Shown piece by piece: positions 1 through 6,269 of a DNA stretch of 13,440 bases. Below the pieces are notes generated by a model, which worked only from the letters and a program-made list of their open reading frames with translations, was not told the origin of the DNA and made no database searches. A program made the position numbers and the translations under genes. This DNA comes from Bradyrhizobium sp. (GTDB lineage: Bacteria > Pseudomonadota > Alphaproteobacteria > Rhizobiales > Xanthobacteraceae). The stretch spans positions 1 through 13,440 of the forward strand of contig JAQGKJ010000107.1 in the NCBI GenBank assembly GCA_028290165.1, given 5' to 3'. Each line of letters opens with the position of its first letter. Position 1 is the first letter of the stretch.

Positions 1-668
1 TCAACGCGCAGGACGCGCGGGGCGACTCTCTGAGGCTGATGGACCAGGTCGCGGCATGGCAGGTCGGCAACGTCTTGATGGGCACGCCGCCGCCCGAAAA
101 TGCCCCGCATAACCGGGTCGCTTTCAAGACCGGCACCAGCTACGGCTACCGCGATGCCTGGTCGGTGGGTTTCGATGGCCGCACGACCATCGGGGTCTGG
201 GTCGGACGTCCCGACGGCGCGCCGGTTCCGGGCCTGGTCGGCCGCAGCGCCGCTGCGCCGATCCTGTTCGATGCCTTCGCGCGAACCGGGAAGCTCCCGG
301 TACCACTGCCGAAGCCGCCCAAGGGTGCGCTGGTCGCAAGCAACGCCAAGCTGCCGCTGCCGCTGCGGCGGTTCCGCCCCGTCGGGGAACTGGTCCGGAC
401 CGGCGGCGAGCAGGCGCCGCACATCCAGTTTCCGTTGAATGGCTCGCGTATCGACGTCGATCGCTCCGCCAATGGGCAATTCTCGGCGATGCCGGTGAAG
501 ATCGCGGGCGGGGTGCTTCCGATGACGATGCTGGTGAATGGCGTGTCGGCGGGCGAAATCGACGGCCGGCGCCAGCGCCTGGTCGATCCGCCCGGCCCGG
601 GCTTTGCCAGATTGACCGTCATCGACGCCATGGGCGCCGCGGACACAGTTGTCATCAGAATTCAATAG
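1..668 (+). CDS. pbpC: Penicillin-binding protein 1C, C-terminal part (5' end outside window)
   Basis: This is the end of a class A (bifunctional) penicillin-binding protein that polymerises and cross-links peptidoglycan in the periplasm. The reading frame is open from base 3, so the gene starts outside the window. The KTGTS motif of the transpeptidase domain begins at base 126, with the usual flanking context (FKTGTSYGYRDAW) and a following IGVWVGRPDG stretch. About 110 residues downstream the chain enters a beta-rich tail (HIQFPLNGSRIDVD to VVIRIQ) that fits the PBP1C-specific C-terminal domain (BiPBP_C/PF06832), which separates it from PBP1A. It stops with TAG 50 bases before the next gene. 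In many proteobacteria pbpC sits beside an alpha-2-macroglobulin gene; that part is not visible here. The upstream glycosyltransferase domain cannot be checked. Confidence 0.9.
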   Translation, partial: NAQDARGDSLRLMDQVAAWQVGNVLMGTPPPENAPHNRVAFKTGTSYGYRDAWSVGFDGRTTIGVWVGRPDGAPVPGLVGRSAAAPILFDAFARTGKLPVPLPKPPKGALVASNAKLPLPLRRFRPVGELVRTGGEQAPHIQFPLNGSRIDVDRSANGQFSAMPVKIAGGVLPMTMLVNGVSAGEIDGRRQRLVDPPGPGFARLTVIDAMGAADTVVIRIQ

Positions 669-718
669 AGCTTCGCTAACCGGTTGTCGGAATAGCGGTT
701 TCGGCGTATGCGGAACCG

Positions 719-2461
719 ATGGCCGAGACCTATGCCCGCCCCCGATTTGGAGAGTCCCGCGAGCCGAAAAACCGGGTGAATCCGGGTAGCCGGCTTGTCG
801 GCGCGATCGATTTCGCCGCTGGCAGCCATGTCCGCGCGGTTGCATTCCTGATGCTGTGCGGGTTCCTGTTGTTCCTGCCTGGATTTTTCAACATTCCGCC
901 GGTTGACCGCGACGAGGCGCGGTTCGCGCAGGCGACCAAGCAGATGGTCGAGACTTCCGATTTCGTCGACATCCGTTTCCAGGATGACGTGCGCTACAAG
1001 AAACCGGTCGGCGTGTACTGGCTGCAGGCCGCAGCCGTCGAAACCGCCTCCGCGCTGGGCTTGCCGCGCGCGCAGGTTCGCGTCTGGCTCTACCGCGTTC
1101 CCTCGCTGATCGGGGCGATCGGCGCGGTGCTCCTGACCTATTGGACCGCGCTGGCATTCGTGACGCGACGCGGCGCTATCCTTGCTGCGCTGATCCTCTG
1201 CAGCTCGGTGTTGCTCGGTGCCGAAGCCCGCCTTGCCAAGACCGACGCCATGCTGCTGCTGACCGTCGTCGCGGCAATGGGGGCGCTGGCGCGGGTGTAT
1301 TTGTCCTGGCAGCGGGGCGAGGATCCCGAGCATCCGCCGTGGACTTGGCCGTTGATCTTCTGGACGGCGATGGCCGGCGGCATCCTGCTCAAGGGACCGT
1401 TGATCCTGATGTTCGTCGCGCTGACGGTCGTCACGCTGGCGATCCTCGACCGCTCCGCAACCTGGCTGTGGCGCCTGCGTCCGGTCTGGGGCCTGATGTG
1501 GATGCTGGTTCTGGTGCTGCCCTGGTTCGTCGCGATCTTCTGGCGCGCCGGGGACGCGTTCTTCACGGACTCGATCAGCGGCGACATGCTGAGCAAGCTC
1601 GCCGCGCAGGAATCCCATGGCGCGCCGCCCGGACTGTATCTGTTGCTGTTCTGGGTGACGTTCTGGCCGGGAGCGCCGCTTGCCGGCATGGCGGCGCCCG
1701 CGGTGTGGCGGGCGCGGCGCGAGCCCGGCGCGCAGTATTTACTGGCGTGGCTGGTCCCGTCCTGGCTCGTGTTCGAACTGGTGCTGACAAAACTGCCGCA
1801 TTACGTGCTGCCGCTCTATCCTGCGATCGCCATCTTAACCGTCGGCGCACTGGAGCGCCGGGTGCTGTCGCGATCGTGGCTGAGGCGCGGCGCCGCCTGG
1901 TGGTTCGTCATTCCGGCGCTGGCTTCGGTGATTGCCGTGGTCGGTGCGATCACGCTGACGCGCCAGCCGGTGTTTCTGGCCTGGCCGTTCGTGGCGGCAG
2001 CCCTGATCTTCGGATTGTTCGCGTGGTGGCTCTACGACGACAATCATGCCGAGCGTTCGCTGCTGACCGCCGTGGTTGCCGCGATGTTTCTGGCGGCGGC
2101 CATCTATGGCGTGGTGGTGCCGGCGCTGACGCCATTATTCCCGAGCGCGGAGGTCGCGCGCGCGTTGCGCAACGTCGTCTGCGTCGGACCGAAGGCCGCC
2201 GCGGCAGGCTTTCACGAGCCAAGCCTCGTCTTCATGACCGGCACGGAGACGCTTTTGACCGACGGATCGGGCGCTGCGGATTTCCTGGGGCAAGGCAGTT
2301 GCCGGTTCGCGCTCGTGGAGCAGCGCTCGGAACGCGGCTTTGTCCAGCGCGCCGAGGCGATCGGGCTGCGCTATAATGTTGCCGCCCGTATCGACGGCTA
2401 TAATATTTCGCAAGGCAAGGCGATTTCGATCGCGATCTTCCGCTCCGAAGGCACGGAGTAG
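719..2461 (+). CDS. ArnT/PMT-family (GT83-like) integral membrane glycosyltransferase
   Basis: 580 residues, predicted to transfer a sugar from a polyprenyl-phosphate donor to lipid A, core or another envelope acceptor on the periplasmic face of the inner membrane. After a short cytoplasmic tail and TM1 (about residues 40-57) comes the family signature PPVDRDEARFAQATKQM (residues 60-76), with the acidic pair D63/D65 expected to be catalytic. RYKKPVGVYWLQ (92-103) also matches the ArnT/PMT family. Roughly ten further hydrophobic segments follow to about residue 470, then a polar, presumably periplasmic, tail of about 110 residues. It is the first gene of a packed cluster, and its stop is directly followed by the ATG of a PAP2 phosphatase. 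The ATG at 719 lacks a strong Shine-Dalgarno sequence. Sugar and acceptor are unknown. ArnT proper uses aminoarabinose, rhizobial Rgt enzymes use galacturonate, and Bradyrhizobium lipid A carries mannose. Confidence 0.88.
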   Translation: MAETYARPRFGESREPKNRVNPGSRLVGAIDFAAGSHVRAVAFLMLCGFLLFLPGFFNIPPVDRDEARFAQATKQMVETSDFVDIRFQDDVRYKKPVGVYWLQAAAVETASALGLPRAQVRVWLYRVPSLIGAIGAVLLTYWTALAFVTRRGAILAALILCSSVLLGAEARLAKTDAMLLLTVVAAMGALARVYLSWQRGEDPEHPPWTWPLIFWTAMAGGILLKGPLILMFVALTVVTLAILDRSATWLWRLRPVWGLMWMLVLVLPWFVAIFWRAGDAFFTDSISGDMLSKLAAQESHGAPPGLYLLLFWVTFWPGAPLAGMAAPAVWRARREPGAQYLLAWLVPSWLVFELVLTKLPHYVLPLYPAIAILTVGALERRVLSRSWLRRGAAWWFVIPALASVIAVVGAITLTRQPVFLAWPFVAAALIFGLFAWWLYDDNHAERSLLTAVVAAMFLAAAIYGVVVPALTPLFPSAEVARALRNVVCVGPKAAAAGFHEPSLVFMTGTETLLTDGSGAADFLGQGSCRFALVEQRSERGFVQRAEAIGLRYNVAARIDGYNISQGKAISIAIFRSEGTE

Positions 2462-3304
2462 ATGTCCAAGCCCGCCGGCAGCGGCGAATCCCCGAATTAT
2501 TTTGCGCAAGCTTCCGCCGTAGTGCGGATATCGCTGACGCAACTCGTGCGACCGCCGTCGCATTCGCGGCGTGCCGAAGCGGCGCGGCGATCGGCACGTC
2601 ACATCGTGCTGCTCACCGCAACGGGTGCTGCCGTCATCATCGCGCTGATGTATGCGCTGGATGTAACAGAGATCAGCCTGATGCCGCCGCGCGGTACCGC
2701 CAGTCTTTGGCCGGTTCGGATCCTGACCGATTTCGGCAAAGAGGCCTATGTGCTGTGGCTGCTGGCGGCGGCGCTGTTTGCCATTGCAATCATGGCTCCA
2801 CGGTTCAAGGGAACGTCGCGATCCCAATTGCTCGGTTTCGGGACGCGTCTGCAGTTTCTGTTTTTGGCGGTGCTGGTGCCGGTGCTGGCCGGCGAACTGA
2901 CAAAATGGGTCGTGGGGCGCGGCCGGCCGTTCGTGGGAGGCAAAGCCAACGCCTTCAACTTCTCGCATTTTGCCGGGACCGAAGCCTATGCCAGCTTTCC
3001 ATCGGCGCATGCCATCACGAGTTTTGCGCTGGCATTCGCGGTTGGCGCGCTCTGGCCGCGAACGCGCGTCGTGATGATCGTGTATGCCCTGCTGATTGCG
3101 ATGACGCGCCTGGTGTTGCTGGCCCATCATCCCAGCGACGTGGTTGCGGGGGCGCTGATCGGCGTGGTCGGCGCGATGCTGATGCGATACTGGTTCGCCG
3201 CGCGCCGGCTGGGCTTCACCATCCATCGCGATGGCAAAATTGTGCCGCTTCGGAGCGCCGGCGGGCAGTTCAAAAGGGTTGCCCGCGAGCCGTCCGCCCC
3301 ATAA
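2462..3304 (+). CDS. PAP2-family membrane phosphatase (LpxE/LpxF or polyprenyl-PP phosphatase type)
   Basis: 280 residues, type 2 phosphatidic acid phosphatase superfamily. All three signature motifs are present: K148-x6-R155-P156, then P180-S-A-H183, then R216-x5-H222-x3-D226, where H183 and H222 would be the nucleophile and acid/base pair. The second motif reads PSAH rather than the common PSGH. Five or six hydrophobic segments surround the motifs, so the active site should face the periplasm. The first 45 residues are polar and basic. The ATG abuts the preceding TAG with no gap, suggesting coupled translation with the upstream glycosyltransferase. Candidate substrates are the 1- or 4'-phosphate of lipid A (as in rhizobial LpxE/LpxF) or the undecaprenyl pyrophosphate carrier. 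Sequence alone does not decide, but the cluster context favours lipid A or lipid-linked-sugar metabolism. Confidence 0.9.
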   Translation: MSKPAGSGESPNYFAQASAVVRISLTQLVRPPSHSRRAEAARRSARHIVLLTATGAAVIIALMYALDVTEISLMPPRGTASLWPVRILTDFGKEAYVLWLLAAALFAIAIMAPRFKGTSRSQLLGFGTRLQFLFLAVLVPVLAGELTKWVVGRGRPFVGGKANAFNFSHFAGTEAYASFPSAHAITSFALAFAVGALWPRTRVVMIVYALLIAMTRLVLLAHHPSDVVAGALIGVVGAMLMRYWFAARRLGFTIHRDGKIVPLRSAGGQFKRVAREPSAP

Positions 3305-3362
3305 GAAGCGGACACCGCGAGCGCCGGACGGAAAGCGTCGTGGCTGCAGGCCAACTCAAACG

Positions 3363-4121
3363 GTGAGTGTTGTTTTGCCTTCTCCTGACACAGCCGCAGT
3401 GGCCGTTTCCATCGTTGTCCCCGTGCGCAACGAAGCCGAGAACATCGCCCCGCTGATTGCGGAAATCGCCTCCGCGCTCGACGGCCGATGGCCCTATGAG
3501 ATCATCTACGTCAACGACGGCTCGACGGATGCGACCGCCGAGCGGCTTACGGCGGTCATGAAGCAGCGCGAAAACCTGCGCCATATCCGTCACGTCACCT
3601 CGTCAGGCCAGTCGGCGGCGGTGCGCAGCGGGGTCCGCGCCGCGCGCGGCGTCATCGTGGCGACGCTTGACGGCGACGGGCAAAACAATCCGGCCTTCTT
3701 GCCGGATTTGATTGCAGCGATCGAGAACGGCGGCGAGCGCGTCGGCCTTGCCGCCGGCCTAAGAGTAGGGCGCAAGGACACCGGCTTCAAGAAGATCCAG
3801 TCGCGTATCGCCAACGGCGTGCGCAACGCAATCTTGCGCGACGGCACCCGCGACACTGGCTGCGGCCTGAAGGCATTCCGGCGCGAGGTGTTCCTGATGA
3901 TGCCTTATTTCGACGGGCTGCATCGCTTTCTGCCGGCACTGATGCGCCGCGAGGGCTACGAAATCGCCTATGTCGAGGTCGTCGACCGGCCGCGCCGGTC
4001 CGGCGTATCAAATTACGGTTTCTTCGACCGGCTATGGATCGGGATCATGGATCTTGCGGGCGTATGGTGGCTGATCCGCCGCAAGAAGCAAACGCCTGTT
4101 GCGACCGAGGAGACGTCATGA
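3363..4121 (+). CDS. Family 2 glycosyltransferase, DPM1/ArnC-like polyprenyl-phosphate sugar synthase
   Basis: 252 residues if started at GTG 3363. It should load a nucleotide sugar onto a polyprenyl phosphate at the cytoplasmic side of the inner membrane. The N-terminal GT-A fold is clear: SIVVPVRNEAENI (16-28), YVNDGSTDAT (49-58) and LDGDGQNNP (102-110) with the metal-binding D103-x-D105. The C-terminus has only a short hydrophobic stretch (IMDLAGVWWLI), not the two TM helices of ArnC/GtrB, so this resembles the short DPM1 type. The frame is open back to an ATG at 3231, but that would overlap 74 bases of the PAP2 gene and add about 44 residues with no family resemblance. GTG 3363 or TTG 3375 is preferred; neither has a good Shine-Dalgarno. 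Its TGA overlaps the next ATG by four bases (ATGA). Confidence 0.85.
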   Translation: MSVVLPSPDTAAVAVSIVVPVRNEAENIAPLIAEIASALDGRWPYEIIYVNDGSTDATAERLTAVMKQRENLRHIRHVTSSGQSAAVRSGVRAARGVIVATLDGDGQNNPAFLPDLIAAIENGGERVGLAAGLRVGRKDTGFKKIQSRIANGVRNAILRDGTRDTGCGLKAFRREVFLMMPYFDGLHRFLPALMRREGYEIAYVEVVDRPRRSGVSNYGFFDRLWIGIMDLAGVWWLIRRKKQTPVATEETS

Positions 4122-4447
4122 CTGAGCTGTTCAACAACCTTGCCACCTACCTGCACGATGTCTTCGTGATCAAATTCGACGGCTGGGTGGTTCTGGGTTT
4201 TGTGGCGCAAGGGTTTTTCACCATGCGATTCGTGGTGCAATGGATTGCCTCCGAACGTGCGCGCAAGAGCGTGATCCCGGTGGCGTTCTGGTTTTTCTCG
4301 ATCGGCGGCGGCGTGTTGCTGCTGGTCTACGCGCTGTATCGGAGAGACCCGGTATTCATCGCCGGCCAGGCGCTGGGCCTCGTGGTCTATATCCGCAATC
4401 TCTATTTCATCATCGTCAATGGACGGCAGGCGTCGGCGGATGCTTAG
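4118..4447 (+). CDS. Small LAB_N-domain membrane protein (lipid A biosynthesis N-terminal domain, PQ-loop/semiSWEET-like)
   Basis: 109 residues, starting at the ATG that overlaps the stop of the GT2 gene. An in-frame ATG at 4034 lies inside that gene and is rejected. The sequence shows three hydrophobic segments (about 16-37, 46-66 and 71-92). The LAB_N pattern reads GFVAQGFFTMRFVVQW, then SVIPVAFWFFSIGG, then GQALGLVVYIRNLYF. The domain (PF07578) was named for its occurrence ahead of LpxB in some proteins, and it resembles the MtN3/PQ-loop three-helix transporter unit. There is no catalytic signature. Coupling to a polyprenyl-phosphate sugar synthase suggests it either anchors that enzyme or helps move the lipid-linked sugar across the membrane; both roles are inference. 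It is the last gene of the cluster. No clear terminator was found behind it. Confidence 0.85.
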   Translation: MTELFNNLATYLHDVFVIKFDGWVVLGFVAQGFFTMRFVVQWIASERARKSVIPVAFWFFSIGGGVLLLVYALYRRDPVFIAGQALGLVVYIRNLYFIIVNGRQASADA

Positions 4448-4539
4448 CCATCGATGACGGACAACATTCCAATTTTACGGAACATTCAGATATTGCCCGT
4501 ACAAAATGTTAACGAGCTTAGAAAAGCGCCAGAACGCTC

Positions 4540-4543
4540 AGGA
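4540..4543 (+). promoter_or_regulatory. Shine-Dalgarno AGGA for the DUF2336 gene
   Basis: AGGA lies six bases before ATG 4550 and fixes that start. It follows a 102-base gap after the LAB_N gene. That gap is visibly richer in A/T than the coding DNA around it and contains a repeated AACATTC (4463-4469 and 4481-4487). No convincing promoter box was found there. Confidence 0.6.
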
Positions 4544-4549
4544 TGAGCG

Positions 4550-5680
4550 ATGCCAGATGCAAATTTATCGATCATCGACGAGGTCGAAGCAGCAATAAAT
4601 ATTGGCTCACCGGAAATGCGCCTGGACACCGTCAAGCGTGTCACGAATCTCTTTCTGGCGTCCGCGGGCAGCTTTAATAGCGAGCAAATCGAGCTCTTTG
4701 ACGATGTGCTTGAGCGCCTCATCAAGACGATCGAGATCAGGTCGATCGCGGATGTCAGCGCCCGCATCGCGCTTGCTGAAATGAGCATTCAGCTCGCGCC
4801 CGTTGCCCAGGCGCCGCCTTCCGTCGTCCGCCGCCTCGCGAGGAACGACGAGATCACTGTCGCCGGACCGGTTTTGAAAGAATCTGCCCGCCTGAACGAG
4901 AAGGATTTGATCGAAATCGCGGAAACGAAGGGTGAGCAGCATCTATTGGCCGTCGCAGGACGCTGGTGGCTGAAGGAGGTTGTCACCGACGCGTTGTTGG
5001 CCCGCCGCTATCCCAGCGTCAGTCGCCGGGTCGTCAATAATCCCGGCGCGCGCGTTTCCGCAGCCGGATTTGCAATCGTTGTAGCGCAGGCTGAATCCGA
5101 CCCTGAGCTTGCGGTCGAAACCGGAATTCGGGTCGATTTGCCGGCGGAACTCCGTCGGCAACTCCTGCGTGAGGCGACAGAAGCGGTGCTATCGCGGTTG
5201 CTATCGCGCGCACCACCTCATCTTTTCGAGGAAATCCGAGGTGCCATTGCGGCAGCCTCGGCGGGCGTAAATCGCGAAATGTCGAGGGTTCGCGATCTTG
5301 CGGCAGCGAAACGCTTCGTGGCGCTATTGAAGGACAAGGGCGCGCTAAACGAAGCGACCCTGTATGGGCTTGCCAGCCAGCGTAAATATGAAGAGACGGT
5401 CGTCGCACTTGCCGAGTTATCGCAATCCACCATCGAGGTGATTCGTCCGCTGATGCAAAGCCTGCGCGATGATGGCGTTCTCATTCCCTGTAAGGCGGCA
5501 GGACTTAGCTGGGAGACCGTCCATGCGGTGCTGGAGAGCCGCTTTGCGACGGGATCAATGGGGCCGCATGAATTGGCCGAAGCCAAAGACCAATTTGCCC
5601 GACTGACCACCGAAGATGCGCGCCGTTTGCTTAGATTCTGGCAGGTGCGATCGGCGCCTTCACCGTCAAGCGCGAATTGA
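4550..5680 (+). CDS. DUF2336 domain-containing protein, function unknown
   Basis: 376 residues, predicted soluble: no signal peptide and no membrane segment. The sequence is almost entirely amphipathic alpha-helix with repeated Leu/Ala/Arg patterns, as expected for a HEAT-like helical repeat. It matches the DUF2336 (PF10098) type found widely in alphaproteobacteria. Recognisable parts are the start (SIIDEVEAAI), the segment SVVRRLARNDEITVAGPVL (about residues 89-107) and RRVVNNPGARVSAAGF (about 159-174). The function is unknown and no catalytic motif is visible; such helical proteins often act in protein-protein interactions. Spacing from both neighbours suggests its own transcript, or one shared only with the downstream PilZ gene. 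ATG 4550 has a good ribosome site. Confidence 0.85.
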   Translation: MPDANLSIIDEVEAAINIGSPEMRLDTVKRVTNLFLASAGSFNSEQIELFDDVLERLIKTIEIRSIADVSARIALAEMSIQLAPVAQAPPSVVRRLARNDEITVAGPVLKESARLNEKDLIEIAETKGEQHLLAVAGRWWLKEVVTDALLARRYPSVSRRVVNNPGARVSAAGFAIVVAQAESDPELAVETGIRVDLPAELRRQLLREATEAVLSRLLSRAPPHLFEEIRGAIAAASAGVNREMSRVRDLAAAKRFVALLKDKGALNEATLYGLASQRKYEETVVALAELSQSTIEVIRPLMQSLRDDGVLIPCKAAGLSWETVHAVLESRFATGSMGPHELAEAKDQFARLTTEDARRLLRFWQVRSAPSPSSAN

Positions 5681-5755
5681 GCCGGGTGCCGGCATCGGGA
5701 GGATCTCGAGTTACCTCGAACTTGGCGAAAAAATATCAAACACAACAGCTAAATT

Positions 5756-5769
5756 GCGAGAGTTCTCGC
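5756..5769. promoter_or_regulatory. Perfect 6+2+6 inverted repeat upstream of the PilZ gene
   Basis: GCGAGA-GT-TCTCGC lies in the 162-base gap between the DUF2336 stop and the PilZ start. The two-base centre is too small for a stable hairpin loop and there is no T tract, so a protein-binding operator fits better than a terminator. An A-rich stretch (5727-5740) precedes it. Function unproven. Confidence 0.3.
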
Positions 5770-5832
5770 TAGGCGTATTCCAACGATTCTTCTTTAAAGC
5801 AAGAGCGGGGATGAACCCTATCGAGCAATGCG

Positions 5833-5837
5833 AAGGA
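5833..5837 (+). promoter_or_regulatory. Shine-Dalgarno AAGGA that selects the PilZ start
   Basis: AAGGA sits five bases before ATG 5843. It overlaps the codons that would follow an in-frame upstream ATG at 5828, which has no comparable site. The start at 5843 is therefore preferred. Confidence 0.65.
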
Positions 5838-5842
5838 TCGAC

Positions 5843-6088
5843 ATGTTGGTGAATCGACGTAGAAGCGAGCGTCGCTTGTGCAGAAGCCTCGCGCGGATCC
5901 AGTTCGGGACCGGCTCACTGCCGCGCGACTGTACCGTCACGGACATATCGGCGGGCGGCGTGAAGGTGATCGCCGAATATGTGGACGTTCCCCCGGAGTT
6001 TACCATCATCTTGTCAGAAGGCCGCCCGCGCCAATGCCGGCTGGCATGGCGGATCGGTTGCGAATTCGGCGCCCAATTCGTCGACTAG
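5843..6088 (+). CDS. Single-domain PilZ protein (putative c-di-GMP receptor)
   Basis: 81 residues from ATG 5843, or 86 from ATG 5828. It is a compact PilZ domain with nothing attached. The N-terminal arginine motif is present (RRRSERR), and 30-35 residues later the DxSxxG motif appears as TDISAGGVKV; together these bind cyclic di-GMP in characterised PilZ proteins. The tail RLAWRIGCEFGAQFVD matches the last beta strands and C-terminal end of small alphaproteobacterial PilZ proteins. A stand-alone PilZ would pass the c-di-GMP signal to a partner. The neighbours are a DUF2336 protein upstream and Tad pilus genes downstream, and surface attachment is a common c-di-GMP output. The link to either neighbour is inference. 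Confidence 0.88.
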   Translation: MLVNRRRSERRLCRSLARIQFGTGSLPRDCTVTDISAGGVKVIAEYVDVPPEFTIILSEGRPRQCRLAWRIGCEFGAQFVD

Positions 6089-6171
6089 CTCGAAAAGCCC
6101 TTTGAAAACATCCAGGCTGGTTGGCGCTCCCGGTTCGTGAGCGCGAAGCCGGCCCAACGGATAGTTGAAGC

Positions 6172-6195
6172 CGCCCCGTGACCACAATCGGGGCG
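6172..6195. terminator. Possible hairpin downstream of the PilZ gene, no U tract
   Basis: CGCCCCG (6172-6178) pairs perfectly with CGGGGCG (6189-6195) across a ten-base loop. It is placed where a PilZ transcript would end, but no T run follows it, so intrinsic termination is doubtful. It could instead be a leader or operator element for tadD. Confidence 0.3.
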
Positions 6196-6205
6196 TGCCG
6201 CCTGT

Positions 6206-6228
6206 TTAACGGGAATTTAGGGTTAACC
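6206..6228. promoter_or_regulatory. CtrA-like site upstream of tadD
   Basis: TTAA (6206-6209), seven bases, then TTAG (6217-6220) matches seven of eight positions of the alphaproteobacterial CtrA box TTAA-N7-TTAA. It is immediately followed by the palindrome GGTTAACC (6221-6228), which contains the TTAACC half-site. The element lies about 40-65 bases before the tadD ATG, where a promoter would be. CtrA controls pilus genes in Caulobacter; that it acts here is inference. Confidence 0.35.
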
Positions 6229-6269
6229 TGTAAGCATTTCTGGCCAGTCGCCGACCATAGGCCAAGATA

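Noticed and set aside
662..1618. 318-codon - strand frame opposite the ArnT-like gene.
   Set aside because: Composition is dominated by Arg, Gln, Asp and His with no fold signature. It is antisense to a well-supported membrane protein.
2135..3226. 363-codon - strand frame opposite the ArnT-like and PAP2 genes.
   Set aside because: It is an antisense frame across two real genes, with no family resemblance and no promoter context.
4478..4505. GGAAC resembling the -35 of an EcfG-type stress promoter before the DUF2336 gene.
   Set aside because: The only -10-like CGTA lies at 14 bases instead of 16-17 and does not match CGTT.
4505..4520. TTAAC followed by TTAG as a second CtrA box.
   Set aside because: The spacing is five bases, not seven.
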